From a virus, in IMG/VR virus record IMGVR_UViG_3300023179_000261, positions 1-37,635 of that record: a stretch of DNA of 37,635 bases; one strand, written 5' to 3'. The notes beneath the pieces are model-generated. The model made no database searches, was not told where the DNA came from, and saw only the letters and a list, made by a program, of their open reading frames with translations. A program made the position numbers and the translations under genes. Shown in pieces: positions 1 through 8,889 of the stretch. Position 1 is the stretch's first letter. Every line of letters starts with the position of its first letter.

Positions 1-126
1 AACTCAATGAATCTATTCAGGAGCAAAGAGCGCAAAATCAAGTTAGAGAGCTTAATGCGGCAATAAACGACTCTATAGCAAGAGAATCAGCGACGATCCC
101 AGACCTAAATGATGCCTTGGATTATT
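1..126. repeat. Left copy of terminal direct repeat (contig closure overlap)
   Basis: Every base from 1 to 126 is repeated at 37500-37625 (position p equals 37499+p). It lies inside one open reading frame, the scaffolding gene, which reads across the junction without a break. This is the signature of an assembled circular or circularly permuted molecule, and the non-redundant unit is 37,499 bp. A true short terminal repeat is possible but less likely, because it would have to fall mid-gene. Confidence 0.93.
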
Positions 127-521
127 TATTTAAGGCGCAGTACAAATCCAGAGTGCTGCTTCATGGAGACGATGAAGAGACAGCTAGAAGGCATATACAA
201 CTAAATGTGATGCAATTAAGCGCATTGGCGCTGGAAAAGGGCAAAACTCCCGCTAGAATGCTGTATGAAGCAGCTCAAGCATTAAATTATACGCCTACCA
301 AGGGCGTAGTGGCCGATAACTCGCAGAAAGAAAGAAAGAAGGCAACGGTAAGTCAGCTTTCCGAGAATATAAAGAAGAACACAGGGTTTAGTGGGTCATC
401 AGGCTCATCATCGGCGGAGGGTGGCGAAATCGAGCCTTTCGTAAGCCGCCTTGGATTGATACTTAAAGACAAAAAAGAGTATCAGAAGGCGAAAGACATC
501 ATAAGAAAAGCTAGGGCGTAA
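1..521 (+). CDS. Scaffolding protein, C-terminal part (gene continues from 37016)
   Basis: Continuation of the frame that starts at 37016; base 1 is equivalent to 37500, and the whole protein is about 334 residues in the closed circle. The C-terminal half is helical and charged, with an acidic stretch followed by a basic tail (KAKDIIRKARA), as expected for a scaffold that binds coat protein through its C-terminus. Role (inferred from place and composition): organises procapsid assembly between portal and capsid protein. It lies directly before the capsid gene with a 179-base gap that contains a hairpin. Function is by synteny and composition rather than a catalytic motif. Confidence 0.8.
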   Translation, partial: LNESIQEQRAQNQVRELNAAINDSIARESATIPDLNDALDYLFKAQYKSRVLLHGDDEETARRHIQLNVMQLSALALEKGKTPARMLYEAAQALNYTPTKGVVADNSQKERKKATVSQLSENIKKNTGFSGSSGSSSAEGGEIEPFVSRLGLILKDKKEYQKAKDIIRKARA

Positions 522-532
522 AATCCGCTTGA

Positions 533-577
533 CTAGTAGCTAAGTTTCGTGCATACAGGATGGAACTTGGCTACTAG
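533..577 (+). other. 14-bp RNA hairpin between scaffold and capsid genes
   Basis: Arms 533-546 and 564-577 pair over 14 bp with one G-U wobble (541 with 569), around a 17-base loop. No U-tract follows, so it is not an ordinary intrinsic terminator. It could be a processing site, a 3' stabiliser of the scaffold message, or an attenuator that sets the scaffold to capsid ratio. Confidence 0.55.
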
Positions 578-648
578 GGACATTAGTGGCAGACTACGTG
601 GCTGCAACCGTAAATTGCTGATTCGTCTTAGGATACGATAGTTCCTTA

Positions 649-677
649 TTGTGGCGCTTCGCCTGATTAAATATTTT
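649..677 (+). promoter_or_regulatory. Candidate sigma70-like promoter for capsid gene
   Basis: TTGTGG (649-654) and TATTTT (672-677) are separated by 17 bases, just before the capsid ribosome binding site GAGGA at 692-696. The boxes are only moderate matches. The spacer contains a 4-bp hairpin (ggcg-ctt-cgcc) that could instead be a weak terminator. Confidence 0.3.
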
Positions 678-700
678 TCACAACAAATACCGAGGAATAC

Positions 701-1813
701 ATGGCAATTTATAATCCAGCCACATCCGACGCATTAGCACGCAAAGAGTGGGCATTAGCGGCTGACCTCTTGGTTGAGTCGCTCAACGAAACATTTTTCG
801 CCCAAGCAAATCTTATGGGTGATTCTGATAATGATATGGTTCGTGTATTCACGAACTTAAAAAAGAGCAAGGGTGATCGCATAGATTACCAATTAAGGCT
901 GCAACTTACCGGTGCTGGTGCGACAGAAGGTCAAGCTCTTGTCGGCGCTGAGGAAAGCCAAGCTTACTTAAACGATCAGCTTTACATAAATGAACTGCGT
1001 CACGCGGTAAAAGTTCCCGGTAAAGCGTCGATTGCCAAGCAAAGAACGAATATTGATCAATATGAAGATGCTCGTCCAGCATTGCAAGATTGGTTCTCTG
1101 TGCGCTTTGATACATGGGCTGCAAACCAATTAGCGGCTTATACCCCACAAACTGATACCAAGTATACAGGGCTTAATGCTGTGACTTCTATTGATAGCAG
1201 TCACGTAGTAAGGCCGTCAACTGTCACGACTGACGAGGGACTTGGTAGCGGTAATATATTTACTTTGGATTTAATAGATAAAGCGCTTAATAAAGCGCGT
1301 ACACTGACTAATAACCCCCTTCGTCCTATTAGAATAGGCTCAAAGGATTATTATGTTACGTTTATTCACCCTCACCAAGAATATAGCATGGTGACTTCAA
1401 CCAGTACAGGTGGCTGGTTAGATGTCAATAAAGCGATGATTAATGGTGGCGCATTGGCGGATTCCGGCCTTCTGAATGGAGCTTTAGGCGTGTACAAAAA
1501 CGTGATTATTCACTCATGGAATAGAATTCCTTTGGGTGTTAATTCGAGTACATCAACGAGTTCGGTGTCTAACACTCGTCGGGCGGTATTCGCAGGGGCT
1601 GGTGCTCTTGCTTTAGCGTTCGGTAATGCGACTCCTGATATGGGAGAAAATGGAGTTCCGGTTTCTTTTGAAGAAGAAAAGCAAGATTATGGTAAAGAAG
1701 TTGGGATTGCTGGCGGTATCATCGCTGGAATGAAGGCTTGTACCTTCGCCATTGGTGGAACTAATACTTCCTTCGGTCGCATCATTATACCAACCTATGC
1801 TGCTGCACCATAA
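701..1813 (+). CDS. Major capsid protein, N4-gp56 family
   Basis: A 370-residue coat protein. The N-terminus (YNPATSDALARKEWA, then SLNETFFAQANLMG) and the segment GDRIDYQLRLQLTGAG followed by an E-rich region and LRHAVKVPGK are typical of the N4-gp56 or HK97-fold capsid family found in N4-like and many P22-portal podoviruses. Length fits the family (about 320-400). No cleaved delta domain is obvious, and the separate scaffold gene upstream agrees with that. The start is well supported by GAGGA 5 bases upstream. It forms the icosahedral shell and is probably the most strongly expressed gene of the late arm. Confidence 0.9.
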   Translation: MAIYNPATSDALARKEWALAADLLVESLNETFFAQANLMGDSDNDMVRVFTNLKKSKGDRIDYQLRLQLTGAGATEGQALVGAEESQAYLNDQLYINELRHAVKVPGKASIAKQRTNIDQYEDARPALQDWFSVRFDTWAANQLAAYTPQTDTKYTGLNAVTSIDSSHVVRPSTVTTDEGLGSGNIFTLDLIDKALNKARTLTNNPLRPIRIGSKDYYVTFIHPHQEYSMVTSTSTGGWLDVNKAMINGGALADSGLLNGALGVYKNVIIHSWNRIPLGVNSSTSTSSVSNTRRAVFAGAGALALAFGNATPDMGENGVPVSFEEEKQDYGKEVGIAGGIIAGMKACTFAIGGTNTSFGRIIIPTYAAAP

Positions 1814-1830
1814 AATAAGGAGTTTTTAAC

Positions 1831-2304
1831 ATGGCTACACTTTATTCTTCTCTGTTTGATTCCGCTGGAGTCCGTAAACTGCAACCAAGGTGGCAGTCTG
1901 GGGCTACTCTGACGGTAACGGGGCAATATACATTCACATCTGCGTTTTCTAATGCTGATGTGATTCAGATGGTTCCAATCCCTAAAGACGCTAAAATCGT
2001 TAATTGGACGCTATCAAGCACTGATAACGACACTAACGGAACCCCAACGCTTACTTACGATTTAGGTGATGGTGGCGACGTTGATAGATTCGCTGCTGGC
2101 TTAACTACCGGCCAAGCTGGAGGCAATGCTATGCCTAGCTCTGGTCGTACAGTGACTACATCATCTGGTGTTGTTAACGTTGGCCTTGGCTACAAGTACA
2201 CGGAAGATGATACTATTGATATCGTTATTGCCGCTGGTCCTGCGACTGGCGCTACCTCCGGTACAATTATTCTCTCAGTTACTTATTTCTGCGGAGAATG
2301 GTAA
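1831..2304 (+). CDS. Probable capsid decoration or head accessory protein
   Basis: A 157-residue protein rich in Gly, Thr, Ser and Asp, with alternating beta-strand pattern and no membrane segment or catalytic motif. It follows the capsid gene by 17 bases with a good ribosome binding site (AAGGAG) and is closed by a strong terminator, so it is probably made in the same amount as capsid. Small beta proteins placed here in N4-gp56 phages are usually head decoration or stabilising proteins; that is inference from place and composition. It could also be a minor virion protein of unknown position. Confidence 0.6.
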   Translation: MATLYSSLFDSAGVRKLQPRWQSGATLTVTGQYTFTSAFSNADVIQMVPIPKDAKIVNWTLSSTDNDTNGTPTLTYDLGDGGDVDRFAAGLTTGQAGGNAMPSSGRTVTTSSGVVNVGLGYKYTEDDTIDIVIAAGPATGATSGTIILSVTYFCGEW

Positions 2305-2314
2305 ATAAAAAACC

Positions 2315-2357
2315 AAGGGAGGGAGTCGTTTAACCCGGCTCCCTCCCTTTATTCTTC
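2315..2357 (+). terminator. Intrinsic terminator after capsid and decoration genes
   Basis: Perfect 11-bp stem, 2315-2325 with 2339-2349 (aagggagggag and ctccctccctt), around a 13-base loop and followed by a short T-rich run. An A-rich run before the stem (2305-2312) means it may also work on leftward transcripts. It separates highly expressed head genes from the neck and tail genes. Confidence 0.8.
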
Positions 2358-2372
2358 GTTAAAGGGGGCTTC

Positions 2373-2984
2373 GTGAGTGACTTTGGTACAATGAAAACCA
2401 GAATAAAAAACGAGATAAACCGCGAAGATATTGACGATTTCATTAGCGCGGCTATCCAAACCTCTCTTAAACGGTTTAGAAAAGAGCAGTTAACGTTCAA
2501 CCAAACTACCGATACAGTCACGGCTACGGTAAACACAAGATATACAGCGGTTCCCTCTGATTTTCAAAGCCCATTAGTTGTTAGGCTTGAAGAGGCTAGT
2601 TCACAATTTCGCATACTTGAGCGCCGCAATTATGATGAGATAGAAAGAGATTATCTTTCTAGTAGTATAACGGGTGTACCTTCTGAGTACGCTATCTTCC
2701 AACAGCGATTTTATTGGTGGTTAGTCCCGCAATCGACTTATACGGTTCATTTAAGTTATGTAAGAGATATTCCTGCTCCGACGGTAGATACGGATACAAG
2801 TGGTTGGTTCACCGATGCAGAGGCTTTAATTCGTTTGTATGCGAAAGGGGTTTTATATCTTGATGTACTAATGGATGAAAAGAAGGCGGGGATTTACCAA
2901 GGAATGGCTATGAAAGAGTTAAGTGTCTTAAAGTCCGAAATGGACGCAAGTAATTTCAATTCAACACTACAAGCGAGTTGGTGA
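2373..2984 (+). CDS. Head-tail adaptor (neck) protein, SU10/P22 gp4-like
   Basis: A 203-residue protein beginning at GTG (AAAGGGGG just upstream). The N-terminus (FGTMKTRIKNEINRED, then DFISAAIQTSLKRFRKEQLTFNQ) is the helical pattern of phage adaptor proteins that sit beneath the portal. It is followed by the family-typical TRYTAVPSDFQSPLVVRL and, further on, QRFYWWLVPQSTYTVHLSYVRD. Role by family: extends the portal channel and docks the tail. It is the first gene after the terminator and is followed after one base by the next gene. Confidence 0.72.
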   Translation: MSDFGTMKTRIKNEINREDIDDFISAAIQTSLKRFRKEQLTFNQTTDTVTATVNTRYTAVPSDFQSPLVVRLEEASSQFRILERRNYDEIERDYLSSSITGVPSEYAIFQQRFYWWLVPQSTYTVHLSYVRDIPAPTVDTDTSGWFTDAEALIRLYAKGVLYLDVLMDEKKAGIYQGMAMKELSVLKSEMDASNFNSTLQASW

Positions 2985-2985
2985 T

Positions 2986-3489
2986 ATGACTACAACGACG
3001 AATTTAGGTATGAAGTTACCAGCAGTCAATGACGCGGTAGATGCGGATACTTGGGGCACTACAAACAATGCCGCGCTAACTACATTAGACTCAGAGGCTG
3101 CGACAAAGACTGTGAATTTGAATTTCGCAGATAAAGTATTGTCAAGACCTGAGCTAAAGGATTTTGGATATACAACTAATGGCGCTTTCCCAAACGCATC
3201 TGGTAGCGTAACAATCGATATATCCGCGACAGGGAATATTTATTCCTGCACAGCCACGGGGAATCTATCCTTTACCTTCAGTAACCCAAGTGCTTCAGGA
3301 GTATTCTGTTCTTTATTGGTCGCAGTCAAGCAGGATGCTACTGGAAGCCGTACAATAACATGGCCAGCCTCTGTTAATGGCTCACCAACCACAGCCACTA
3401 CTACCGCCGCCAAGGTGGATTTTTATCAGTTTGGCACATGGGATGGTGGTACTACTTGGTATATTCTTGGCGAAAGGATTAACCAGTAA
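2986..3489 (+). CDS. Small tail fibre-like structural protein
   Basis: A 167-residue protein. The N-terminal motif NLGMKLPAVNDAVDADTWG with a following NAALTTLD is a recurrent virion-attachment start of phage fibre proteins. The rest is Ser/Thr/Gly-rich beta structure (TGNLSFTFSNPSAS, then SRTITWPASVNG) ending in TWYILGERINQ, similar to fibre tip domains. The stop overlaps the next start (TAATG), so the two are translationally coupled. Probably a tail appendage or head fibre; exact place in the virion cannot be told. Confidence 0.6.
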   Translation: MTTTTNLGMKLPAVNDAVDADTWGTTNNAALTTLDSEAATKTVNLNFADKVLSRPELKDFGYTTNGAFPNASGSVTIDISATGNIYSCTATGNLSFTFSNPSASGVFCSLLVAVKQDATGSRTITWPASVNGSPTTATTTAAKVDFYQFGTWDGGTTWYILGERINQ

Positions 3490-4676
3490 TGTTATTAGTA
3501 GGCTCCAATATTCCACAGGTAAATGTGGTAGGCGCGCGCACGGAACTGGTTAGCAGTGCGTATACGGATACAGTAGGTAGTTATAACAGCAGGCCTTTTG
3601 CAAGAAAGCTAACCTCTAGCCTCGCTGTATTTGGATATTGTCGAGGGGGAACCAGCGAAAACGCAGGCACAGTTGTGGGGGTTGGTATATCTGGCACAAC
3701 TATAACACCTGATGAAAGCTCCCGCACCGATATAAAAAGCCTTATATCTGGTTGGAATGATAGCAGCAATTCAGCAATCAATACCGGTTTGCGGTATAGT
3801 GACACAAGTATTGTGATACCAAAGCAAGGTGCGGTTGATGGCACAAACACAAGGCAATTAGCAAGGTTAACTTACAATAGCGGCGCGGCATTTACGGCCA
3901 ACGCAAACAATTACATTCAGACCGCCGACTCCATAAAGTCGATGGAAATAAGGGATATTGATGGCACATATGGCTTAATGGCATGGGATTCTATCAATGG
4001 AGCCGGAACAGCAGGCTACATTAGAATAGCTGTTTGCAACCTTTCAGGCGCGAGTGTTGGAACGGTTTATAACATAAGCACCGGTTCATCAGGCGCGCGT
4101 GTTAGGAACTTAATCGTTCTTGATTCCACATACGCTATTGTTGTTTATGCGCTGGGTTCAGACCTTCAGGCGCGCTTAATAACAATGTCAGGCACTACCA
4201 TATCCAGCGTAGGTTCGGCTGTAACTGTAACGTCGGTTGTAACTGGATATGGCGTTAGTGCGGAGAAAATCAGCTCAACTCTGGCATATATTTACGTAAA
4301 TCAAGGAAACTATCCGACAGACAACCATATCAGAGCTTATCCAGTCACTTTATCTGGTGGCGCTTTAAGCGTAGGTACTTCTTTTATTGCCGTGAATAAT
4401 ACCGCCGCTAGTAACAACGCCCCTTCAAATTACCTTTTGCCAGTACCGCTAGGAGCAGGCGCGGCGTGTTTCTACTCAGACCCCGATGATTCGTATTATC
4501 CATATTTTGTATATAGGGTAGGGGCGGAATTCGTTAATCGCTACAAGCTTTTTAATGATGCTAACGTAAAAATATTAGATGCCATCGCATTGACTAACAA
4601 TAAAATTCTAATGGTTTACGCGGAAACAAGGGGGACATCGGCTCCTATTTACAGCAGAATCATAACATTAAAATAA
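3489..4676 (+). CDS. Beta-propeller-like tail protein, candidate receptor-binding protein
   Basis: A 395-residue protein built of repeated beta units of the type LTSSLAVFGYC, then VGISGTTITPD; LDSTYAIVVYA, then ITMSGTTISSVG; ISSTLAYIYV; LTNNKILMVYAE. The pattern of a strand with a hydrophobic core, a loop, then SGTTI recurs roughly every 50-60 residues and resembles propeller repeats found in phage tail fibres. No catalytic residues are recognised. Placed between a fibre-like gene and the gp10-like gene, it is a reasonable candidate for host recognition, but this is inference. Confidence 0.55.
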   Translation: MLLVGSNIPQVNVVGARTELVSSAYTDTVGSYNSRPFARKLTSSLAVFGYCRGGTSENAGTVVGVGISGTTITPDESSRTDIKSLISGWNDSSNSAINTGLRYSDTSIVIPKQGAVDGTNTRQLARLTYNSGAAFTANANNYIQTADSIKSMEIRDIDGTYGLMAWDSINGAGTAGYIRIAVCNLSGASVGTVYNISTGSSGARVRNLIVLDSTYAIVVYALGSDLQARLITMSGTTISSVGSAVTVTSVVTGYGVSAEKISSTLAYIYVNQGNYPTDNHIRAYPVTLSGGALSVGTSFIAVNNTAASNNAPSNYLLPVPLGAGAACFYSDPDDSYYPYFVYRVGAEFVNRYKLFNDANVKILDAIALTNNKILMVYAETRGTSAPIYSRIITLK

Positions 4677-4686
4677 AGGCAGCAGG

Positions 4687-5007
4687 GTGATTATAGATGA
4701 GGCAAGTTTATTTCAATATCTATGGGCAGGTGTCCTTACTGTTGGTGGCGGGGCTGTATCCTTTATGACTGGCAGAGCAGTAAAAAGATTAGACCATACA
4801 GACGAAGAGCTGATAAAACTTAAGGATGATGTGGCGAAACATAAAGTATATTCAGCGAACACCTACGCAAAAGACACAACCACGCAGCAAAGCCTAGCAA
4901 GGGTTCATGAGCGCATAGACCAAAGCGCACAGGAAAGTGCAAGACAGATAACGGCATTGTCCGGCGATGTGAAGCAGATACTGCTGATACTAGGGGGGAA
5001 GAAGTGA
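4687..5007 (+). CDS. Small membrane-anchored coiled-coil protein, unknown function
   Basis: A 106-residue protein starting at GTG. Residues about 8-30 (LFQYLWAGVLTVGGGAVSFMTG) form one membrane segment, followed by a basic turn (RAVKRLDH) and a long charged helix likely to be a coiled coil. It ends with KQILLILGGKK. This topology is common in small phage proteins of unknown role near tail genes; a holin-associated or membrane-tether role is possible. It overlaps the next start (GTGA). Confidence 0.6.
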   Translation: MIIDEASLFQYLWAGVLTVGGGAVSFMTGRAVKRLDHTDEELIKLKDDVAKHKVYSANTYAKDTTTQQSLARVHERIDQSAQESARQITALSGDVKQILLILGGKK

Positions 5008-6815
5008 AAAGAAGCGAGATAAAAATCAAGCCGGGGGTAAACGCCACACCAGATAGCACAAATCTAGCTAGTGTTTGCTGGGTTGATTCTAATCGCATTA
5101 GATTTTATAACGGCAAATTCCAAAGCGTTGGAGGGTGTTTAGAGTTAAGCACTGGTAGCGACACCATGTCCGGTTTTGCTAGGTTTTTAATTCATTACAG
5201 AGTCAACTCTAATACAGTTTATACGATTGTAGGCACTCACACTAAACTATACGCTGTGCTGGGCAACGTAAGAACAAATATTACTCCCTTAAATACATCA
5301 GGGACGACTCTTGGGTCAAATCCAATAGCGACCACCAATGGAAGTAAAGATATAGTCATAACAAAAGCAGCCCACGGTTATTCCGCCGGGGATAGAATTG
5401 GAGTAACTGGAGCCACATTAACCGCCGGGATACCCGCTGTTGAGATAAACAAAGAACATATTCTGAAATCTGTAACGACAAATACATTGACTATTACGGT
5501 AGCAACTACATCAGCGACATCTACTACCTCTGGGGGCGGCTCGGCGGTGGTGTTAAAAGGCGAAATTGCTGCTGGTCGAATAAATAGCAGTTACGGCTAC
5601 GGGTATGGGATGGGGCTGTATGGTGTGGGATTATATGGCGTTGCAAAAACAGGTTATTATCCAGTTATGCCAAGGATATGGTCTGGTGATTTTTTTGGAA
5701 CAAAAGTAATATTATGCCCCGGCACAACTAGCAGCGCGATCGGAGCATCAATATATCAATGGGATGGAGACTTAGCTGTAGCTCCTACTGTAGTTACCAA
5801 CGCCCCAACAGATGCGACCTATGTATTTGTAGATAATAATCAAGTAGTGGCTTTATGCGATAAGACCCTTAAGTTCTCCGACGTAGGAGATCAGACAATA
5901 TGGAGTGCAGCGGCAACGAATAGCGCCGGGGAGCGCACTCTTTATGGCTCTGGTAGATTATTAAGTCGGGCTTATGCTAATGGTGAAAATCTTATTTTTA
6001 CCGAGAATTCGGTATGGAAGCTAAGGTCGATAGGTAAACCTTATATCTGGGAAACAGAAAAACTAGAAGTGGCCGACGGAATATCGGGAGTCCATGCGGC
6101 AAGAGCAGCAAATGGGGCAATATTCTGGATGGGTACTAAGAACGTATATTACTACACAGGATCTTCTGTTGGAATATTATCTCCAGAAACCATAAGGCAG
6201 GCATTATATGAAGATGCTGATCACGGCCAACTTATTAAGACTCACGCTTTTTTTAATGCGACTTTTAATGAGGTATGGTTCTTTTATCAATCTACATCCT
6301 CGACAAGCGATGTAGATAAATACATTAAATACAATATAAGCGAAAAATGCTGGGATAGAGGAGTTTGGGCACGAACCGCTAGTGAATTCAATGCAGAGTT
6401 TTCTACCCCCAGACTGGCATCTTCTACCGGCGATGATACAACTTCTACCTGTAAGATTATATATCATGAAAGCGGGTTGACTGACAATGGCTCTCCTCTG
6501 AATTGGTATATTACGACAAATTACGCGCAAATAGGGGAAGGGGACTCTACGTTTCATATTTTGGGATTTGAAAATGATGCGGTGCAAACGGGGGCGGCGC
6601 AAGTGACGGTTTATACGAAATTAGGAGCCATGAGTACCGTAGAGCGCACATTCGGACCATATACATTAAATGCCTCCGATTCTAGGGCGATTCCATTAGT
6701 GAACTTTAGGGCGCATGGCCGTATGCGCAAGTATAAATTCTCTAGTAGCACTACTTCATCTTTCTTCCGGCAGGGGCGAATGATTGAATACTTAGAGGCG
6801 GGAGATCAGCGATGA
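5004..6815 (+). CDS. Tail hub/DNA-stabilisation protein, P22 gp10-like
   Basis: A 603-residue protein starting at GTG inside the stop of the previous gene, with GGGGGGAAG as ribosome binding site. The opening (IKPGVNATPDSTNLASV, then SNRIRFYNGKFQSVGG) and the central block FSDVGDQTIWSAAATNSAG, RLLSRAYANGENLIFTENSVW and VADGISGVHAARAANGAIFWMG match the P22 gp10-like family of DNA-stabilising tail-hub proteins from memory. In P22, gp10 closes the portal after packaging and joins gp4 to the tail needle. An adaptor gene lies nearby, which fits. A Gly/Tyr-rich stretch (YGYGYGMGLYGVGLYGV) at about residues 198-214 is unusual and may be a flexible loop. Confidence 0.68.
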   Translation: MKRSEIKIKPGVNATPDSTNLASVCWVDSNRIRFYNGKFQSVGGCLELSTGSDTMSGFARFLIHYRVNSNTVYTIVGTHTKLYAVLGNVRTNITPLNTSGTTLGSNPIATTNGSKDIVITKAAHGYSAGDRIGVTGATLTAGIPAVEINKEHILKSVTTNTLTITVATTSATSTTSGGGSAVVLKGEIAAGRINSSYGYGYGMGLYGVGLYGVAKTGYYPVMPRIWSGDFFGTKVILCPGTTSSAIGASIYQWDGDLAVAPTVVTNAPTDATYVFVDNNQVVALCDKTLKFSDVGDQTIWSAAATNSAGERTLYGSGRLLSRAYANGENLIFTENSVWKLRSIGKPYIWETEKLEVADGISGVHAARAANGAIFWMGTKNVYYYTGSSVGILSPETIRQALYEDADHGQLIKTHAFFNATFNEVWFFYQSTSSTSDVDKYIKYNISEKCWDRGVWARTASEFNAEFSTPRLASSTGDDTTSTCKIIYHESGLTDNGSPLNWYITTNYAQIGEGDSTFHILGFENDAVQTGAAQVTVYTKLGAMSTVERTFGPYTLNASDSRAIPLVNFRAHGRMRKYKFSSSTTSSFFRQGRMIEYLEAGDQR

Positions 6816-7105
6816 GGTTATACCCAAAACTAAAAGCGCCCACATTATCTGGAATAATTGAATGGATCGACACTGTGATATCAGAGAGAAATACAGATAG
6901 ACGCGACTTTGATAATCTTCCGAATATCTTTATTAATGGCAGAAATAGGACGTTACTAGAGAATAGAGCGGTTCCTTCAAGTTCGACAGACGTTGTTAGT
7001 ACGGATACCAAAGGAGATTTTATGGTTACTACAACTTATTTGTATATTTTGGTGGATAATTCTGGTAGTTATGTTTGGCGTAGAGTCGCATTGAGTAGTT
7101 TTTAA
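6812..7105 (+). CDS. Small tail-associated protein, unknown
   Basis: A 97-residue protein whose start overlaps the stop of the gp10-like gene (ATGA). The C-terminal segment (KGDFMVTTTYLYILVDN, then WRRVALSSF) is a short beta motif often found at the C-terminus of phage tail or fibre proteins. The N-terminal half carries no motif I recognise. Probably a structural partner of the preceding hub protein. Confidence 0.55.
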   Translation: MRLYPKLKAPTLSGIIEWIDTVISERNTDRRDFDNLPNIFINGRNRTLLENRAVPSSSTDVVSTDTKGDFMVTTTYLYILVDNSGSYVWRRVALSSF

Positions 7106-7118
7106 AAGGAGATTTACA

Positions 7119-7754
7119 ATGGGCATTGGAGTAGCATTAGCAGGGCTTGGCGCGATTAGCGGGCTTATGGGGTCGAAAAACCCTACATCCTCTACTCAAT
7201 CAAGTATGCCTGTAATTATGCCAAGGGCAGAACCTTTTTATAAGCAACTTGAAGCCGACTTTTTACCTAAGGTTTATAACAAACCTTACGAGTCGCCATT
7301 CCTTATGCGGTATAACCCTACAAATGAATACGAAAAATCCCCGATATTAGAAATGATTCAGCGGAGCATTGATAATAAACAAGCCGCTGCTCAAGCAGAG
7401 GTTCAGGCTCCAGCCCCACGGCAGCCTGAGCCGCAAACTATCCAAGCGATGATAGACGCGGCACTAGGAAGGCAATTATATCAGGAAATGTCAAGCGGCG
7501 GAAGCTCGCCTTTTGTTACTAGGAGAGGCGGTAATTCGGGCTTCACCTACGAATTAAGCCCTGACTCCTCACCTGATGAATTTGCCATGAAGTATCGAAT
7601 GTGGAATGACCCTGCTACTGGAGTTACTGGTCAGGGGTATGGATACGTCGATCCTAAGGCTCCACCTCTTACGGCTGGCATAAATAGAGAAAATTTAAAG
7701 GGAGAGGTGGCGAGAGATTACTACGACAGAATAAAAGCAGCAACTGGAGTTTAG
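7119..7754 (+). CDS. Putative internal virion/ejection protein, small
   Basis: A 211-residue protein with strong ribosome binding site AAGGAG. It begins with a Gly/Ala-rich hydrophobic segment (GIGVALAGLGAISGLMG, residues 2-18) that could insert in a membrane, followed by a Pro/Gln-rich middle (QAPAPRQPEPQ) and a mixed C-terminus. It is the first of four consecutive genes with properties of DNA-ejection proteins (compare the P22 gp7, gp20, gp16 set). No sequence motif proves the role. Confidence 0.5.
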   Translation: MGIGVALAGLGAISGLMGSKNPTSSTQSSMPVIMPRAEPFYKQLEADFLPKVYNKPYESPFLMRYNPTNEYEKSPILEMIQRSIDNKQAAAQAEVQAPAPRQPEPQTIQAMIDAALGRQLYQEMSSGGSSPFVTRRGGNSGFTYELSPDSSPDEFAMKYRMWNDPATGVTGQGYGYVDPKAPPLTAGINRENLKGEVARDYYDRIKAATGV

Positions 7755-7756
7755 AG

Positions 7757-8875
7757 ATGGCAAGACTTTCAACGGATACAATGTTTCCTCAACAAGTTAC
7801 CTTGAGAGGGCAACGTTTGGCTAGTAACGCTGCTCCAGCGCCAGTGCCTACGCCAACTCCTCAGGTCGCGCCCACGCCTACCCCTACTCCTCAAATCGCC
7901 CCTGTTGCCGCACCTGCGCCCGTTCCTGCCCCTGCGCCGAGTAACGCTTTAGGGAACGCTACGGCGGTACAACCAACGACGACTTACCCTACAACGAGCA
8001 ATGGTGCATTTATGCCTGCAACGGTCGCGGGCTTTAATCCTCAGCAGGTTCAAGCATTCGACCGAGCTGTCAATCAGCCAACAAGTAATCCTATGACGGA
8101 CTGGGCGCAGTCAATCTTGAAAGATGTCTATAGCTCAGTGATACCAAAAGCCACTGGCGCGTACAGTCAGATGGAGGGGATTATTAATAGCCTCCGCACA
8201 CCTGCAAAATCTTATTCCCCTGATATGGCTATGAGCTATTATAATCCTATGATGGAGAATTATATTAATCCTGTAGTTGAGAGATTAAAAAGAGAATCCG
8301 CGATTAGGGATGCTGGGATTAAGTCTGAGGCCAGTAGAGTTAATGCATTTGGGGATACTTCATACGGAATACAGCGTAGCATGAACGATGAAGCTCTCCA
8401 ACGCACCTTAGCGGAATACATTGGCGGCGCACAAAAAGAGGCGTATGACTCCGCTCTCTCTAATTCAAGAAGCCAATTTAATACAGAGCAAGATGATGAT
8501 TATAGGCGCATAACCCAAGCCTTGAATGGTGCTTCTGAGTTAGGGCGGGGCTATCTGGGTGTTTTAAGCCCAGCGTCTAGTACGGCGACTACAGCTATGA
8601 ATTTTGGTGAGGGTGCGCTTAGTAGAGAAAGAGATAAAACACAAGATATTCTTGGTGTTGGTACAATGGCGAGAGATCTGGAGCAGAAAAAGCTAGACGC
8701 ACTAGAAGCGCAGCGCCTTGGATATAGTAATTATGACTGGGAGCAGATTAAAAAGTTGATAGACGTGACCTCTGCTTATCCTAAGACTGGTGAATCTAGT
8801 AGCAAAACACCAGCCCCAGCGAGCAACGCTGAAATATTACAAAAAGGCTTAGGGCTTGTGTCATCATTCTTTTAA
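7757..8875 (+). CDS. Putative internal virion/DNA-ejection protein, medium
   Basis: A 372-residue protein starting 2 bases after the previous stop. Residues about 24-75 are a Pro/Ala/Thr-rich low-complexity linker with repeated PTPTPQ and APAPVP units. The middle holds the motif YNPMMENYINPVVERLKRE, then ASRVNAFGDTSYG, which matches a family of podovirus ejection or internal virion proteins that read YMNPY and later AGAFGGSR. The C-terminus is helical. Likely packaged in the head and injected with DNA. Confidence 0.62.
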   Translation: MARLSTDTMFPQQVTLRGQRLASNAAPAPVPTPTPQVAPTPTPTPQIAPVAAPAPVPAPAPSNALGNATAVQPTTTYPTTSNGAFMPATVAGFNPQQVQAFDRAVNQPTSNPMTDWAQSILKDVYSSVIPKATGAYSQMEGIINSLRTPAKSYSPDMAMSYYNPMMENYINPVVERLKRESAIRDAGIKSEASRVNAFGDTSYGIQRSMNDEALQRTLAEYIGGAQKEAYDSALSNSRSQFNTEQDDDYRRITQALNGASELGRGYLGVLSPASSTATTAMNFGEGALSRERDKTQDILGVGTMARDLEQKKLDALEAQRLGYSNYDWEQIKKLIDVTSAYPKTGESSSKTPAPASNAEILQKGLGLVSSFF

Positions 8876-8889
8876 TAAAGGCTAAAAAT

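Noticed and set aside
1-126. True terminal redundancy or direct terminal repeats of a linear virion genome
   Set aside because: The repeat lies within one gene and restores it when joined, and 126 bp is a plausible assembler overlap. A linear genome end in mid-scaffold is unlikely.
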